Of a stretch of 64,000 bases of DNA, positions 54,535 through 63,214 are shown in pieces; the stretch's first letter is position 1, and the number at the start of each line of letters is the position of its first letter. Under the pieces are notes generated by a model that worked only from the letters and a program-made list of their open reading frames with translations, did not search any database and was not told the origin of the DNA. The DNA lies in assembly GCA_021805565.1 (NCBI GenBank), contig JAJZFA010000043.1, positions 186,001 through 250,000 of the forward strand, read 5' to 3'. Source of the DNA: Pseudomonadota bacterium (lineage in GTDB: Bacteria; Pseudomonadota; Alphaproteobacteria; Acetobacterales; Acetobacteraceae). Both the position numbers and the translations under genes were made by a program.

Positions 54535-54831
54535 TTTCGATCGCGGGTCGGCACAAACCATACCTGTGGCGCTCGAGTCCACGCCCCGCGCAATGCAGAA
54601 AGCCGGCACGCGCGACGATCGCGTCCGTCAGCATGTCTGTGTGGCGACAACGCGCCGCGGCAGAACTGAACAATACTATCACCCTCCCGCGTCTGGTCGA
54701 TCAGGACAAGGGTCATAGACCGGCGAGGGATTTTGGTTGCGATCACAATTTCGTGCTGCTGGTCCGTTGGCCAGCGGCGACGTCGCGAAGAACCGACCCG
54801 GCGTTATATCGGCCGACCGGCCGCGGCACGG

Positions 54832-54846
54832 ACGGTATGATACCGT
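54832..54846. promoter_or_regulatory. Perfect 15-bp palindrome (operator-like)
   Basis: ACGGTAT (54832-54838) and ATACCGT (54840-54846) are exact inverted repeats around one G. It lies about 155 bases beyond the sulfotransferase stop and 500 upstream of the sensor start. This is the size of a regulator binding site; the protein is unknown. Confidence 0.35.
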
Positions 54847-55002
54847 AACGGGGAGCGATAAAGGCACGTCGTTCGGCGAAACAGGCCGAGGCCGGCACGC
54901 GGTGCCGCCGCGGCGCCCTCGGCAGCGTCGGGCAAGCCATAAGCTCATGTTTTGCAGGGCAGCTTTATCGGCGTGCTGACGCACGTATGGCCGATGCTGC
55001 CG

Positions 55003-56289
55003 TTACCCTGGCAGCGTTGGTTCCGCCGAGCGGGACGCCTGTTCCACCGCCGGAGCGCCCCGCCGAACCGGAGATGCCTCCGGTGTAACGCCGAAACGAA
55101 CCATGTATGGCCGGAACTTGCTCCGTTCCGCCTGCTCGTTCAGACCGTGATCGTCGAAATGATAGTTGTGCGCGCCGTAGCCGCCTTGCGGCTTATCGGC
55201 GACATAGGCCTGTATCGCCGGCCCCATTGCCGGCGGCACCTGCATGCCGAAATGACGGTACACGCCCTCCACCGTATGGACTGGGTCGGTGATCAAATCC
55301 AGGTGATGCACATGGCAAACCGCCTCGGGGAATCCGGCGTCGTCGCCGACCGCCATCATCCGCCGGGTGCCATCCAGCCAGCGGCGGCTTTCGTTTGGAC
55401 CCAGCGTTTGCGGGTCGAGGTGGCGGGTAAACGGGCGCCGCAACACCTCGGTAAGTTGAGCTTGCGACAACAGCACCTTCACGGGATCCCGGTGAACGAA
55501 TATCAGCCGGGCATCCGGATACACCGATCGTATCGCGTGTAACGCAAACACGTGTTCGGGACATTTCAGCACCCAACGCGGCTGAGTCTGTCCGCCAAAC
55601 TGCAGGAACCGCAGGAATCGCTTGTGGAACCGGTAAGCCGGCAGGTGCCGCAGGACATCGGCGTCGAGCCAGCGACGATAGGACGGAATATGATAATTCG
55701 TATCGAAACGCAGACTGCGAAATACATGCGCGGTGATCTCGCTGCATTCCTGTGGCGATTCCGCATCCAGTGGATGCAAAGCCTGGAAATCCGGTGCGAT
55801 CCACTCGAATGCTTTTAATTGACGGGCCACCTTGGCGATCCGTTCGTCGCGCGTTCCCGCCATCGCGGACGGATAGATCGTTTCCCACACGGCCGGGGCA
55901 CGGTTTGCCGGATCGGTCAGCATCAGCCGATGCAGGAACGTGGTGCCGCTGCGCGGCAATCCGGTGATGAAAACCGGTTGCCGGATGGGCGCCTGTTCCA
56001 TCGCGGGGTTGCGAGCGGATTCGGCCTGTATCAGCAGCAGGTTGGTCAAAAAGCGGAGAATATCCCATTTGGTCGCACTGCGGCCGATGAGTCCGAGCGC
56101 GGATTCCCTGGAACACGAATCCAGCAGCCGCGCCAGGGGGTCGATGAACGCGGATTCACCGAAATCGGTCAGCCCGGTCTGACGGCGCGCGAGTCCGATC
56201 AGCTGATCGGGGTCGATCGGACCATCCAAAAGACCCAGATGTCCCGCGACGGTATCGGATAGCCGCAGGGCCATGGTGGTTATCGTCAA
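55003..56289 (-). CDS. Sulfotransferase-family protein
   Basis: A 428-residue enzyme that would transfer sulfate from PAPS. The PAPS 5'-phosphosulfate loop is GLPRSGTTFLHRL (about 110-122) and the 3'-phosphate region is LIFVHRDPVKVLLSQ, with the Arg and Ser in the expected spacing. I place the start at TTG 56289 (GGGAG eight bases upstream); an ATG at 56274 is a close alternative with no proper site. The N-terminal 100 residues are an extra helical part (LIGLARRQTGLTDFGESAFI) common in this group. Related bacterial proteins sulfate lipids, hopanoids or steroids; the substrate is unknown. It is divergent from the MlaC-like gene. Confidence 0.9.
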   Translation of the reverse strand: MTITTMALRLSDTVAGHLGLLDGPIDPDQLIGLARRQTGLTDFGESAFIDPLARLLDSCSRESALGLIGRSATKWDILRFLTNLLLIQAESARNPAMEQAPIRQPVFITGLPRSGTTFLHRLMLTDPANRAPAVWETIYPSAMAGTRDERIAKVARQLKAFEWIAPDFQALHPLDAESPQECSEITAHVFRSLRFDTNYHIPSYRRWLDADVLRHLPAYRFHKRFLRFLQFGGQTQPRWVLKCPEHVFALHAIRSVYPDARLIFVHRDPVKVLLSQAQLTEVLRRPFTRHLDPQTLGPNESRRWLDGTRRMMAVGDDAGFPEAVCHVHHLDLITDPVHTVEGVYRHFGMQVPPAMGPAIQAYVADKPQGGYGAHNYHFDDHGLNEQAERSKFRPYMVRFGVTPEASPVRRGAPAVEQASRSAEPTLPG

Positions 56290-56491
56290 GCCTCGATCTC
56301 CCGCTTCTGCCGCTCCGTGTTCGGCGGCCGGCCGATCCATTGTGGCGCCAGCGCCACATCGCTAACATCGATCATGAGCCGGACCCGCCCTCATCGATGC
56401 AGGACAACATCCGATATGTATCTGCATGATGTCCGTTGCTACCCCATATGGCGAGTGCGCCAAACGATGACATGGTCTGAAGGATGGGTGG

Positions 56492-57115
56492 ATGTCCAAT
56501 TTAGAAGCTCGTCGCCGCGATGTGTTCGCGGCTGTCGCGGCTTTCGGCGTGTGTGTGTCCCTGCGCGCCAGGGCCGCGGACGATCGGGGGCCGGTGGCGC
56601 CTGTCGAGGCGCTTGTCGATGGCCTGTTGGGCGTGATGAAGGCGGGCAAGCAGACGCCGTTCGCGCAACGCTATGACATGCTTGCACCGGTTATCGACAA
56701 GACATTCAACCTGCAGGCCATTCTGGAGGAATCTGTTGGCACATCCTGGGCGACGCTGCCGCCGGATCAGCAGACCATGCTGGAGAAAGCGTTCCGGCGC
56801 TACACCGTGTCGTCGTATGTCAACAGCTTCCATTCGTTCGACGGCACCCGTTTCGAGGTGAAGCCGGAAACACGCGCCGTGGGCACCGAACAGGTTGTGG
56901 AGTCGTTGATTTTGCCGAAATCGGGCGACTCGCACGAGCTCGACTATGTGATGCGAGAAGGCGATTCCGGCTGGCGGGTCGTGGACGTGCTGGCGGATGG
57001 TTCGATCAGCCGGGTCGCCGTCCAGCGTTCGGATTTCCGCAGGCTGCTCAGCCGTGGCGGCCCGCAAGCTCTCGCGGACAGCCTTCGCGCTAAATCAAGC
57101 GATCTTTCCGGTTGA
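56492..57115 (+). CDS. MlaC/Ttg2D-family periplasmic lipid carrier (HpnM-like)
   Basis: A 207-residue exported protein. The N-terminus LEARRRDVFAAVAAFGVCVS then LRARA resembles a Tat signal (Arg-Arg-x-x-Phe, hydrophobic part of low strength). The mature protein fits the MlaC fold: PVEALVDGLLGVMKAGKQTP, FAQRYDMLAPVIDKTFNLQA, YTVSSYVNSFHSFDG and GWRVVDVLADGSISRVAVQR. MlaC proteins ferry phospholipids across the periplasm; close relatives in hopanoid makers are called HpnM. No mlaABDEF or hopanoid genes are adjacent, so the role is open. Its ribosome binding site is AAGGATG. It converges with the TauD-like gene. Confidence 0.87.
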   Translation: MSNLEARRRDVFAAVAAFGVCVSLRARAADDRGPVAPVEALVDGLLGVMKAGKQTPFAQRYDMLAPVIDKTFNLQAILEESVGTSWATLPPDQQTMLEKAFRRYTVSSYVNSFHSFDGTRFEVKPETRAVGTEQVVESLILPKSGDSHELDYVMREGDSGWRVVDVLADGSISRVAVQRSDFRRLLSRGGPQALADSLRAKSSDLSG

Positions 57116-57132
57116 TCCGTGCCTGAACACGC

Positions 57133-58017
57133 CTATGCGGCCAACTGCGCCGCGGTCATGCTGTCGCCGGCTACCGTGGTCCGGCGCATATCGCGCACTT
57201 GGGTTTCGTCGAACCGCCTGACCCGGTGCATGGTGGACCGGTTGTCCCACATCACCAGATCGAATGGCCGCCATGTGTGCGCGTAAGTAAAGCGCGGTTG
57301 GACGGCGTGTTCGGTCAGATCGCGGATGAACGCCCGTGCTTCCGGCACCGGCCAGCCGGCGATGGTGCCGATGTGCGATGACAGATACAGCGATTTGCGT
57401 CCGGTGACCGGATGCACCCGCACCAGGCTCTGCCGCACCGGTCTGAACATTTGTTTTTCTTCGTCCGACAGGTCGCTGAATCCCAGCGTGCCGCGCGAGT
57501 AGAGCAAGGAATGCTCGCAGACCAGACCTGCGATTTCCGCTTTCGCCGCGTCATCCAGCGCATCGTACGCGGCCCGCATGTCGGCGAATTCGGTATTTCC
57601 CCCCGATTCCGCAACGATGCGTCCCGACAGCAGCGAATACTTCGCCGGAATCGCCCGGAACGAACTGTCGGAGTGCCACAACCGGTTCCCCAGATTGAAC
57701 AGCCGCCGCCGGTCGTCGCGCGCCAGCGGCTTATGGTCCACCCCGAGGTTCGACACATCGGCCATGTACGGGTCCAGCCGGCGGTCGGCGGCCTTGGTGA
57801 CATTGCCTCCTACGGCTTGTTCCAGGGCGCCGAAACACAGGCTGAACGCTTTTTGCTGTTCGTCCGTCAGCCGCTGATCGCGATAGACCAGCACCGCATA
57901 GCGATCCATGCCGGCCTCGATGGCCGAGACCTGAGCCGCGGTCAGCGGCCGGGTCGTGTCGATGCCCGATACCTCGCCAACGAATCCGGGCGTCAGGGCT
58001 TCGATGGTCACGCTCAT
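57133..58017 (-). CDS. TauD/TfdA-family 2-oxoglutarate dioxygenase
   Basis: A 294-residue non-heme iron dioxygenase. The iron triad is visible: His115 and Asp117 in LWHSDSSF, and the distal His264 in NRSTMHRVRRFD; the Arg cluster 275-279 (RDMRR) binds 2-oxoglutarate. N-terminal SGIDTTRPLTAAQ is the family start. Length fits TfdA-like 2,4-D or alkyl-sulfatase relatives. The start ATG has a strong GGAGGA site. Upstream lies a remnant of a related gene, with its reading frame ending in an ATGA overlap here, so this gene was probably the second of a tandem pair. The true substrate is unknown. Confidence 0.92.
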   Translation of the reverse strand: MSVTIEALTPGFVGEVSGIDTTRPLTAAQVSAIEAGMDRYAVLVYRDQRLTDEQQKAFSLCFGALEQAVGGNVTKAADRRLDPYMADVSNLGVDHKPLARDDRRRLFNLGNRLWHSDSSFRAIPAKYSLLSGRIVAESGGNTEFADMRAAYDALDDAAKAEIAGLVCEHSLLYSRGTLGFSDLSDEEKQMFRPVRQSLVRVHPVTGRKSLYLSSHIGTIAGWPVPEARAFIRDLTEHAVQPRFTYAHTWRPFDLVMWDNRSTMHRVRRFDETQVRDMRRTTVAGDSMTAAQLAA

Positions 58018-58032
58018 TGGATAACTCCTCCG

Positions 58033-58214
58033 TTATGCCGCCGCATGCTGGGGCGCCGCGATGCGGTCGCCGCGAACCTTGGTCCGGTGCGGACCGAGCG
58101 CCCGGGTTTTGTCGCGACAGCACCGGCCGCGGCCTGCGACGGGGTCAGCGGCCGGGTCAGGTCAAGTCCGGTTACGGTCGCGGCACAGCCGGACTCGACA
58201 GGGGTTATGTCCAC
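58033..58214 (-). pseudogene. Remnant of a second TauD-type dioxygenase gene
   Basis: A GTG (58214-58212) with a strong GGGAGGA site opens (M)DITPVESGCAATVTGLDLT and RPLTPSQ, the family N-terminus. After about 35 codons the family match stops. In another frame the last 18 codons before TAA (58035-58033) read HRTKVRGDRIAAPQHAAA, a family-like C-terminus comparable to RRTTVAGDSMTAAQLAA of the intact neighbour. So roughly 230-240 codons, including the iron ligands, were lost by internal deletion, which also broke the frame. The open frame continues to a TGA overlapping the neighbour start. Confidence 0.75.
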
Positions 58215-58316
58215 CGACGTTCCTCCCACGGAAACTGGCGTGCGAACTATCCGCGCTCGGGACAGAATGGGCAATACCGGCGCCGGTCTGGCAGGCCGTT
58301 CGCAGCCTTGAGGGGA

Positions 58317-59690
58317 TTACCCGCCATCGCCGACCAAATCCGCCTCGAACCGGTCGCGCCAGCGCTCCAGGCTGTTGGTCCGCATAACGGTCAACATAGC
58401 CTGATGGCGGTCCTGGCGTTCTTCCAACGGCATCGACAATGCCTGTTCGATGGCTTGCGCCATCCCGGCCTCGTCGTAGGGGTTGATCAGCAGCGCCGCG
58501 TCCAGTTCGCGCGCCGCGCCGGCGAACTCCGACAAAATCAACACGCCGGGGTCTTCCGGATCCTGCGCGGCGACGTATTCCTTGGCGACAAGATTCATAC
58601 CGTCGCGCAGCGGAGTGACCAGACATGCCTGGGCCTCGGCATACAGCGGCATCAGCACATTCCGCGGAAAACTTCGGTTCAGATATCGCAATGGCACCCA
58701 ATCGACCTCGGCGAACCGGCCATTGATGCGGCCGGCCTCGCCTTCCAGTTCCCGCCTGATCCGCTGATACGTCTCGATATCGGATCGGGACGGCGGGGCG
58801 ATCTGCATGAACGTGACCAGTCCGTGCCGGGCGGGATTGTCCGCCAGAAACCGCTCGAACGCGGCGAAGCGTTGCCGCAACCCCTTGGAGTAATCCAGCC
58901 GGTCCACGCTCAGGATCAGGCCTTCCAGCAGGTTGGCGCGCATGCGTGTTGCCTGACGGCGGTTGATCGGCGTTTCCGCCTGTGCCCGAACGTCTTCCAC
59001 ATGCACGCCAATGGGATAGACCCCCGTGCGCACCACGCGCCCGAACACCGCGACCGCGTCATCGATGGCGGTGGGGACGCCATTGGCATGACGCACCACG
59101 TAATCGATGAACGCGGTCCGGTCGGTCTCGGTCTGGAATCCCAGCAGATCGTAGGCGCACATCGCCTGGATCAGGCTGGCATGGGACGGAATGGTCATAA
59201 AGACATCGGGGGCCGGGAACGGGGTGTGCAGGAACAATCCGATGCGGTTGGACACCCCGTTGGCCCGCAAAGCACCGGCCAGGCACAGCAAGTGATAATC
59301 ATGCACCCAGATCAGGTCGTCAGGCCGGATCAATGGCGTCAGCGCGGCCGCGAACAGTCCGTTGACCCGGCGATAGCCTTCGAACTCCGCCCATTCGAAA
59401 CGCCCCAGCCCGATCTGGTAGTGCAGAACCGGCCACAATGTGCCGTTGGCGAAGCCGCGGTAGAATTCATCGTAATCCTGGCGCGACAAATCGATGGTGA
59501 ACAGCGAGATCGGGCCGACGGTTCGTTCCGGTTTGGGTTCTAGACCGGCGGAAATTTCGCCGCTCCAGCCGAACCACAGGCCGCCTTTTTGCTTCAGCGC
59601 GTCGAGCACCCCGGCCGCCAGGCCGCCGGCGGTGGCCTCGCCTTCCTGAATCGGGGCCACGCGATTGGACACAACGACAAGCCGCGACAT
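58317..59690 (-). CDS. otsA: Trehalose-6-phosphate synthase
   Basis: OtsA joins UDP-glucose and glucose-6-phosphate to trehalose-6-phosphate, a step in making the osmoprotectant trehalose. The 457-residue protein begins MSRLVVVSNRVAPIQEGEAT and carries GT20 motifs: LIWVHDYHLLCLAGAL, FLHTPFPAPDVF, GFQTETDRTAFI, ILSVDRLDYSKGLRQRF and TPLRDGMNLVAKEYVAAQD. All sugar and phosphate contacts seem present. The ATG at 59690 gives the family length; in-frame upstream codons are shadow. No otsB phosphatase gene is adjacent, so it must be elsewhere. The gene is divergent from the methyltransferase-like gene. Confidence 0.95.
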   Translation of the reverse strand: MSRLVVVSNRVAPIQEGEATAGGLAAGVLDALKQKGGLWFGWSGEISAGLEPKPERTVGPISLFTIDLSRQDYDEFYRGFANGTLWPVLHYQIGLGRFEWAEFEGYRRVNGLFAAALTPLIRPDDLIWVHDYHLLCLAGALRANGVSNRIGLFLHTPFPAPDVFMTIPSHASLIQAMCAYDLLGFQTETDRTAFIDYVVRHANGVPTAIDDAVAVFGRVVRTGVYPIGVHVEDVRAQAETPINRRQATRMRANLLEGLILSVDRLDYSKGLRQRFAAFERFLADNPARHGLVTFMQIAPPSRSDIETYQRIRRELEGEAGRINGRFAEVDWVPLRYLNRSFPRNVLMPLYAEAQACLVTPLRDGMNLVAKEYVAAQDPEDPGVLILSEFAGAARELDAALLINPYDEAGMAQAIEQALSMPLEERQDRHQAMLTVMRTNSLERWRDRFEADLVGDGG

Positions 59691-59898
59691 GAATGGATCG
59701 ATCTCCGCACCAACGCCGGATGGCTGGTCCAGCCTAGGCGGAAAGGCACCCTGTTGCCACCCGTCGCCCGTCGGCGGCAAAGACGCATGGCGCCGGCCAA
59801 CGTCCACGGGTTAAAATAAACTCGCGTCAGGGGCATTGTGGTTGTCCCGAGTCGCAGCCCGCGCATGCCTGACACCGTAACCCACCGGGACAAGCCCC

Positions 59899-60570
59899 AT
59901 GCCAGTCCAATCCAGCCTGACACTTGCTGACACCGGCCCGGTCCCGTCATGGGACACACCCTCCGGTCCGTCTCTCGCCCGGCCAATCCACTTTTCCGGC
60001 TATGAACGTAAGAGCAGGGATTTTTACGCGACGCCGGCGCCGGTGACCCAGGCGTTGCTGCGTCATATCCGGTTTCGCTGCCCGGTCTGGGAACCGTGCT
60101 GCGGCGACGGGGCGATGTCGTCGGTGCTGGCCGGAAACGGCTACGACGTGGTCTCCACCGATCTGGTGGATCGCGGATTCGGAACCTCCGGCGTCGATTT
60201 CCTGGCCTGCCAGAGCGTGCCGGATGGCTGTAGAAGCATCGTGACCAACCCACCCTATGGCGATACCGGCTCGCAGGCCGGCCAGTCGCGATCGTCCCTG
60301 GCGATGATCGGATTTTTGCGTCACGCGCTGGCGTTGACCGAGTCGGTACAAGGGCAGCTCGCGCTGCTGGTGCGGCTGCAGTGGATCGCCGGCAAGCGCG
60401 TGGCCGACGTCATGTCGGCTGCCCCGTTTTCGGCCGTTGTCGTGCTGACCAACCGTATCCGCTGGTTCGATAAGGGCGAACACACCAACGGGGCGCAACA
60501 TCATCACGCCTGGGTCGTGTTCGACCACGCCCATCCGCCCGGTCAGCCGCCCGCGCTGTTGTATGGCTGA
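59899..60570 (+). CDS. DNA-methyltransferase-like protein with NPPY motif
   Basis: A 223-residue class I methyltransferase. It has the SAM motif WEPCCGDGAMSSVL (motif I) and TNPPYGDTG (motif IV, NPPY), the order and residues of N6-adenine or N4-cytosine DNA methyltransferases, preceded by SGYERKSRDFYATPAPVTQA with the conserved YATP. No target-recognition domain is visible, so it may act as a stand-alone, phage-type or regulatory methylase, or on another substrate. The sequence includes AGA codons, rare in this genome, perhaps a sign of transfer. Neighbours are otsA (divergent) and a PLP enzyme gene 124 bases downstream. Confidence 0.8.
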   Translation: MPVQSSLTLADTGPVPSWDTPSGPSLARPIHFSGYERKSRDFYATPAPVTQALLRHIRFRCPVWEPCCGDGAMSSVLAGNGYDVVSTDLVDRGFGTSGVDFLACQSVPDGCRSIVTNPPYGDTGSQAGQSRSSLAMIGFLRHALALTESVQGQLALLVRLQWIAGKRVADVMSAAPFSAVVVLTNRIRWFDKGEHTNGAQHHHAWVVFDHAHPPGQPPALLYG

Positions 60571-60694
60571 ACCGGCCCGGCGGCGGCGGTGGCGGTGGCA
60601 ATACAATCGCGGTCGATGAACACCCTGGCATTCATGTTTTATTAACGTTTGTCGTGCAGAACCCGTGCACCGCCGAAGGTCACGGGGAATAGCC

Positions 60695-62050
60695 ATGACG
60701 ATGCTACGCGAACGAATGGACTCGGCCGCGGACTGTGGTCCCGCACCCTGGCGACAAACCGGTCCAGGCGCCGTTCATTGTCCGGGCGAATGCGTCGCCG
60801 CCGCGCTGATAACGGGCGGGGACAGCCGGCTGGACCTGGGCCGCTTGTCCGGCGTCAACAAATATCTTTGTCCGCCGGTCCCCGCGCCCGATCTGGTCTG
60901 TGTATCGTCTTGCACCGCCTCGCCGGTCTCGGTCCAGGGCTTCCGGGCGGCCGCCGATGCCTATGTTAGCCTGAACGGGCGCGCCCCTGCCCGGCGGTTG
61001 GACCAGGCCGCGGGCGATGCCGCCGATCGCCTGCTTCGCTATTGCGGTGCGGCGGGTCTCGCCACGGCCATTCTATGCCCCTCCGGCACCGATGCGCTGA
61101 TGGCCGCCACTCGCCTTCTGGCGCTGGAACGGCCTGGCATGCCCATAACGGCAATCCTGCCGCAGGCGTCCGAAACCGGGTCGGGCGTGCCGCTCGCGGT
61201 GGCGGGGCAGTGGTTCGATGGCGAGCCCCCCTCCGGTTGGCGGCGTCCAGGCTACGAAGCGCACACGATCGCAATTCCATTGCGCGGTGCCGATGGCGTT
61301 CCGCTCGCCGACGAAGACGTGTCCGATGCCTACGCCGCCGCCGCCGCCGCACCCGGCCGGGCCATCGTGTATCTGACGCATGGCACGAAGACCGGACTGA
61401 TCGCGCCGGTCGCGCTGCCCGCCGGCGACGATGTCGTTGTCGATGCCTGCCAGGGCCGCATCGAGCCGGAGATCGTCGTGGCCTATCTGCGGCGAGGCTG
61501 GCCGGTCGTCATCACCGGCTCCAAATTTTTTGGCGGGCCGGCTTTCTCCGGGGCGGTTCTGTTCCCGGTCTCGCGATTGACGCAGGTACACGCGCGCCAT
61601 CGTCCGGTGTGCGAGCGGCCGACCCTCGGGTCGCTGCTGCGTTGGATCGCCGCCCTTGAATCGATCGAGGCGTTTGCCCCGCTGGCGGCGGCGATGCCCG
61701 CGTTCGTACAGGCCAGATCCGCACTGATCGAGCAGGGTCTGGCCGCCAACCCGGCGCTGATATCCGTCCGCGGCCGGATGCCGGGCGGATCGGGCTGGGC
61801 CGGCCTTCCAGGCATCTTCACCTTCGCGGTGCGCGATCCGGCCGATCGCCGGCGGCTGCTGACCGCGGCGGCGCTGCGCCCGCTATACGAGCGGCTGGCG
61901 CGCGAGGAGATCCTGCTTGGTCAGCCGGTCGATCTGGGACGGTTCGGCGGCCTTCGCATTGCCATCGGTGCCAGGGATATCAGGTCGGGGGCGCTGGCCG
62001 GCGATGGCCTGCAGCGGCTGTTCTCGTTTCTCGGCCATGCGACCGCGTGA
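60695..62050 (+). CDS. Divergent PLP-dependent (fold type I) aminotransferase-like protein
   Basis: A 451-residue protein with a fold type I aminotransferase pattern. The probable Schiff-base lysine is Lys277 in VVITGSKFFGG, the Asp250 in VVVDACQGRI would hold the PLP ring, and LCPSGTDALMAATRLLALER (residues ~128-147) contacts the phosphate. Similarity is closest to the class V/cysteine-desulfurase group, but the N-terminal 60 residues are unusual and Cys-rich (ECVAAALITGG; KYLCPPVPAPDLVCVSSCTA). I do not recognise a named enzyme. The ATG at 60695 has GGGGA six bases upstream. It lies between a methyltransferase-like gene and the Rieske oxygenase, all rightward, but the operator at 62120 separates it from the latter. 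Confidence 0.75.
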   Translation: MTMLRERMDSAADCGPAPWRQTGPGAVHCPGECVAAALITGGDSRLDLGRLSGVNKYLCPPVPAPDLVCVSSCTASPVSVQGFRAAADAYVSLNGRAPARRLDQAAGDAADRLLRYCGAAGLATAILCPSGTDALMAATRLLALERPGMPITAILPQASETGSGVPLAVAGQWFDGEPPSGWRRPGYEAHTIAIPLRGADGVPLADEDVSDAYAAAAAAPGRAIVYLTHGTKTGLIAPVALPAGDDVVVDACQGRIEPEIVVAYLRRGWPVVITGSKFFGGPAFSGAVLFPVSRLTQVHARHRPVCERPTLGSLLRWIAALESIEAFAPLAAAMPAFVQARSALIEQGLAANPALISVRGRMPGGSGWAGLPGIFTFAVRDPADRRRLLTAAALRPLYERLAREEILLGQPVDLGRFGGLRIAIGARDIRSGALAGDGLQRLFSFLGHATA

Positions 62051-62119
62051 TGAGTCCAACGGCCCCGCACCGCTCCAGACGGCAATGACCGCGCGCCTTG
62101 CCGGACGACGTGTTGCCGA

Positions 62120-62150
62120 GACAATTAGTATGTGTTACATACTAATTGTC
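62120..62150 (+). promoter_or_regulatory. Perfect 31-bp palindrome, probable MarR operator
   Basis: The arms GACAATTAGTATGT (62120-62133) and ACATACTAATTGTC (62137-62150) are exact inverted repeats around GTT. It begins about 26 bases before the Rieske gene's start and covers the probable promoter. The sequence is AT-rich in a GC-rich setting. The MarR gene two genes along is the natural ligand, by analogy with other MarR systems; this is inference. Confidence 0.75.
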
Positions 62151-62176
62151 CAGAACATGAAACGGGGAGAGCGCAC

Positions 62177-63214
62177 ATGCCGGCCACATGGCCTGTCAAT
62201 CGGTGGTATGCCGCCGGCTGGGATTTCGAGATCGACCGGACGCCGCTGGCCCGCACGATTTGCGGCCAATCCGTCATGCTGTATCGCCGCTTCGACCGGT
62301 CGGTCGTCGCGATGCGCGATGCCTGTCCGCACCGGATGCTGCCGCTGTCGATGGGCATCAAGGAAGGCGATAACATCCGCTGCCGCTATCATGGCCTGCT
62401 GATCGACAGCCAGGGTCGCGGCGTGGAAATGCCGCTGAAGCAGGATCCGGTGGCCCGTACCGCCTGCGTGCAGACCTATCCAGCGGTGGAACGGCATCGT
62501 TTCGCCTGGATCTGGATCGGGCAGGCCGAACAGGCCGATCCAGCACTGATCCCCGATTTCTGGCCCTGCTCCGATCCGGCCTGGACCTTCGATGGGGGCT
62601 ATTATCGCATTGGGTGCGATTATCGCCTCGCCATCGATAACCTGATGGACCTGACGCATGAAACCCATGTCCATGCCGGTTCCATCGGCCAGCCGGAATT
62701 GATGGAAACCCCGATGGAAACCACATCCGAAGGCAATAACGTATTCGTCAAACGCTGGATGCCCGGTATCGAGGCGCCGCCGTTCTGGCGCGATGCGCTC
62801 AAGCAGGAAGGACCAGTCGATCGCTGGCAAATCTGCCAGTTCATTCCGCCATCCTCGGTGATTATCGACGTCGGGGTCGCGCCGGCCGGGGCAGGGGCCA
62901 CGATCGAGCGTCACGACCAGGGCGTGCGCGGCTTCGTGATCGACGCACTGACGCCGGAAACGGCCACGTCCAGCCATTACTTCTGGGGTATGGCCCGGAA
63001 TTTCGACATCGCCGACAGCGGCTTCACCGCGCGCTTCAAGGCGCAGCAGGGCGGCGTGTTCCTGGAAGACGTGGCGATCCTGGAAGCGCAACAGGCTTCG
63101 ATCGAGCGCAACCCCGATCTGAGGCTGCGCGCCTATAACATCGACAGCGGCGGCGTGCGGGCCAGGCTGGCGATCGGCCGGCTGATCGAGGAAGCGGGTT
63201 CGGCCGGTGCCTGA
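62177..63214 (+). CDS. Rieske non-heme iron oxygenase, vanillate-demethylase-like (VanA)
   Basis: A 345-residue oxygenase component. The [2Fe-2S] ligands are Cys50-x-His52 (CPH) and Cys69-x2-His72 (CRYH), and the mononuclear iron site has Asp158-x2-His161-x4-His166 in DLTHETHVH. It starts MPATWPVNRWYAAGWDFEID, with GGGGAGA six bases upstream. The length and the PATWPVNRWYAAGWD start resemble vanillate O-demethylase oxygenase, but related enzymes act on other aromatic ethers or acids, so I leave the symbol open. No reductase partner (VanB) is adjacent. It overlaps the MarR gene by eight bases, which suggests joint control by the palindrome upstream. Confidence 0.9.
   Translation: MPATWPVNRWYAAGWDFEIDRTPLARTICGQSVMLYRRFDRSVVAMRDACPHRMLPLSMGIKEGDNIRCRYHGLLIDSQGRGVEMPLKQDPVARTACVQTYPAVERHRFAWIWIGQAEQADPALIPDFWPCSDPAWTFDGGYYRIGCDYRLAIDNLMDLTHETHVHAGSIGQPELMETPMETTSEGNNVFVKRWMPGIEAPPFWRDALKQEGPVDRWQICQFIPPSSVIIDVGVAPAGAGATIERHDQGVRGFVIDALTPETATSSHYFWGMARNFDIADSGFTARFKAQQGGVFLEDVAILEAQQASIERNPDLRLRAYNIDSGGVRARLAIGRLIEEAGSAGA

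Larger units (their letters stand above)
54336..55002. other. Long intergenic region upstream of the sensor gene
   Basis: About 670 bases with no supported gene. It holds two inverted repeats: ACCGGACG (54503-54510) with CGTCCGGT (54527-54534), followed by a T-run on the plus strand, and a perfect 15-bp palindrome at 54832-54846. The strand is AT-rich near 54470-54500. Short open frames in both directions lack ribosome binding sites and have Arg/Ser-rich composition. Both neighbours are leftward, so this must hold the sensor promoter and the end of the sulfotransferase transcript. Confidence 0.5.

Noticed and set aside
54482-54682. Small leftward open frame (66 codons) in the gap before the sensor gene
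   Set aside because: No spaced ribosome binding site, no known family, and the frame covers an inverted repeat; composition is weak.
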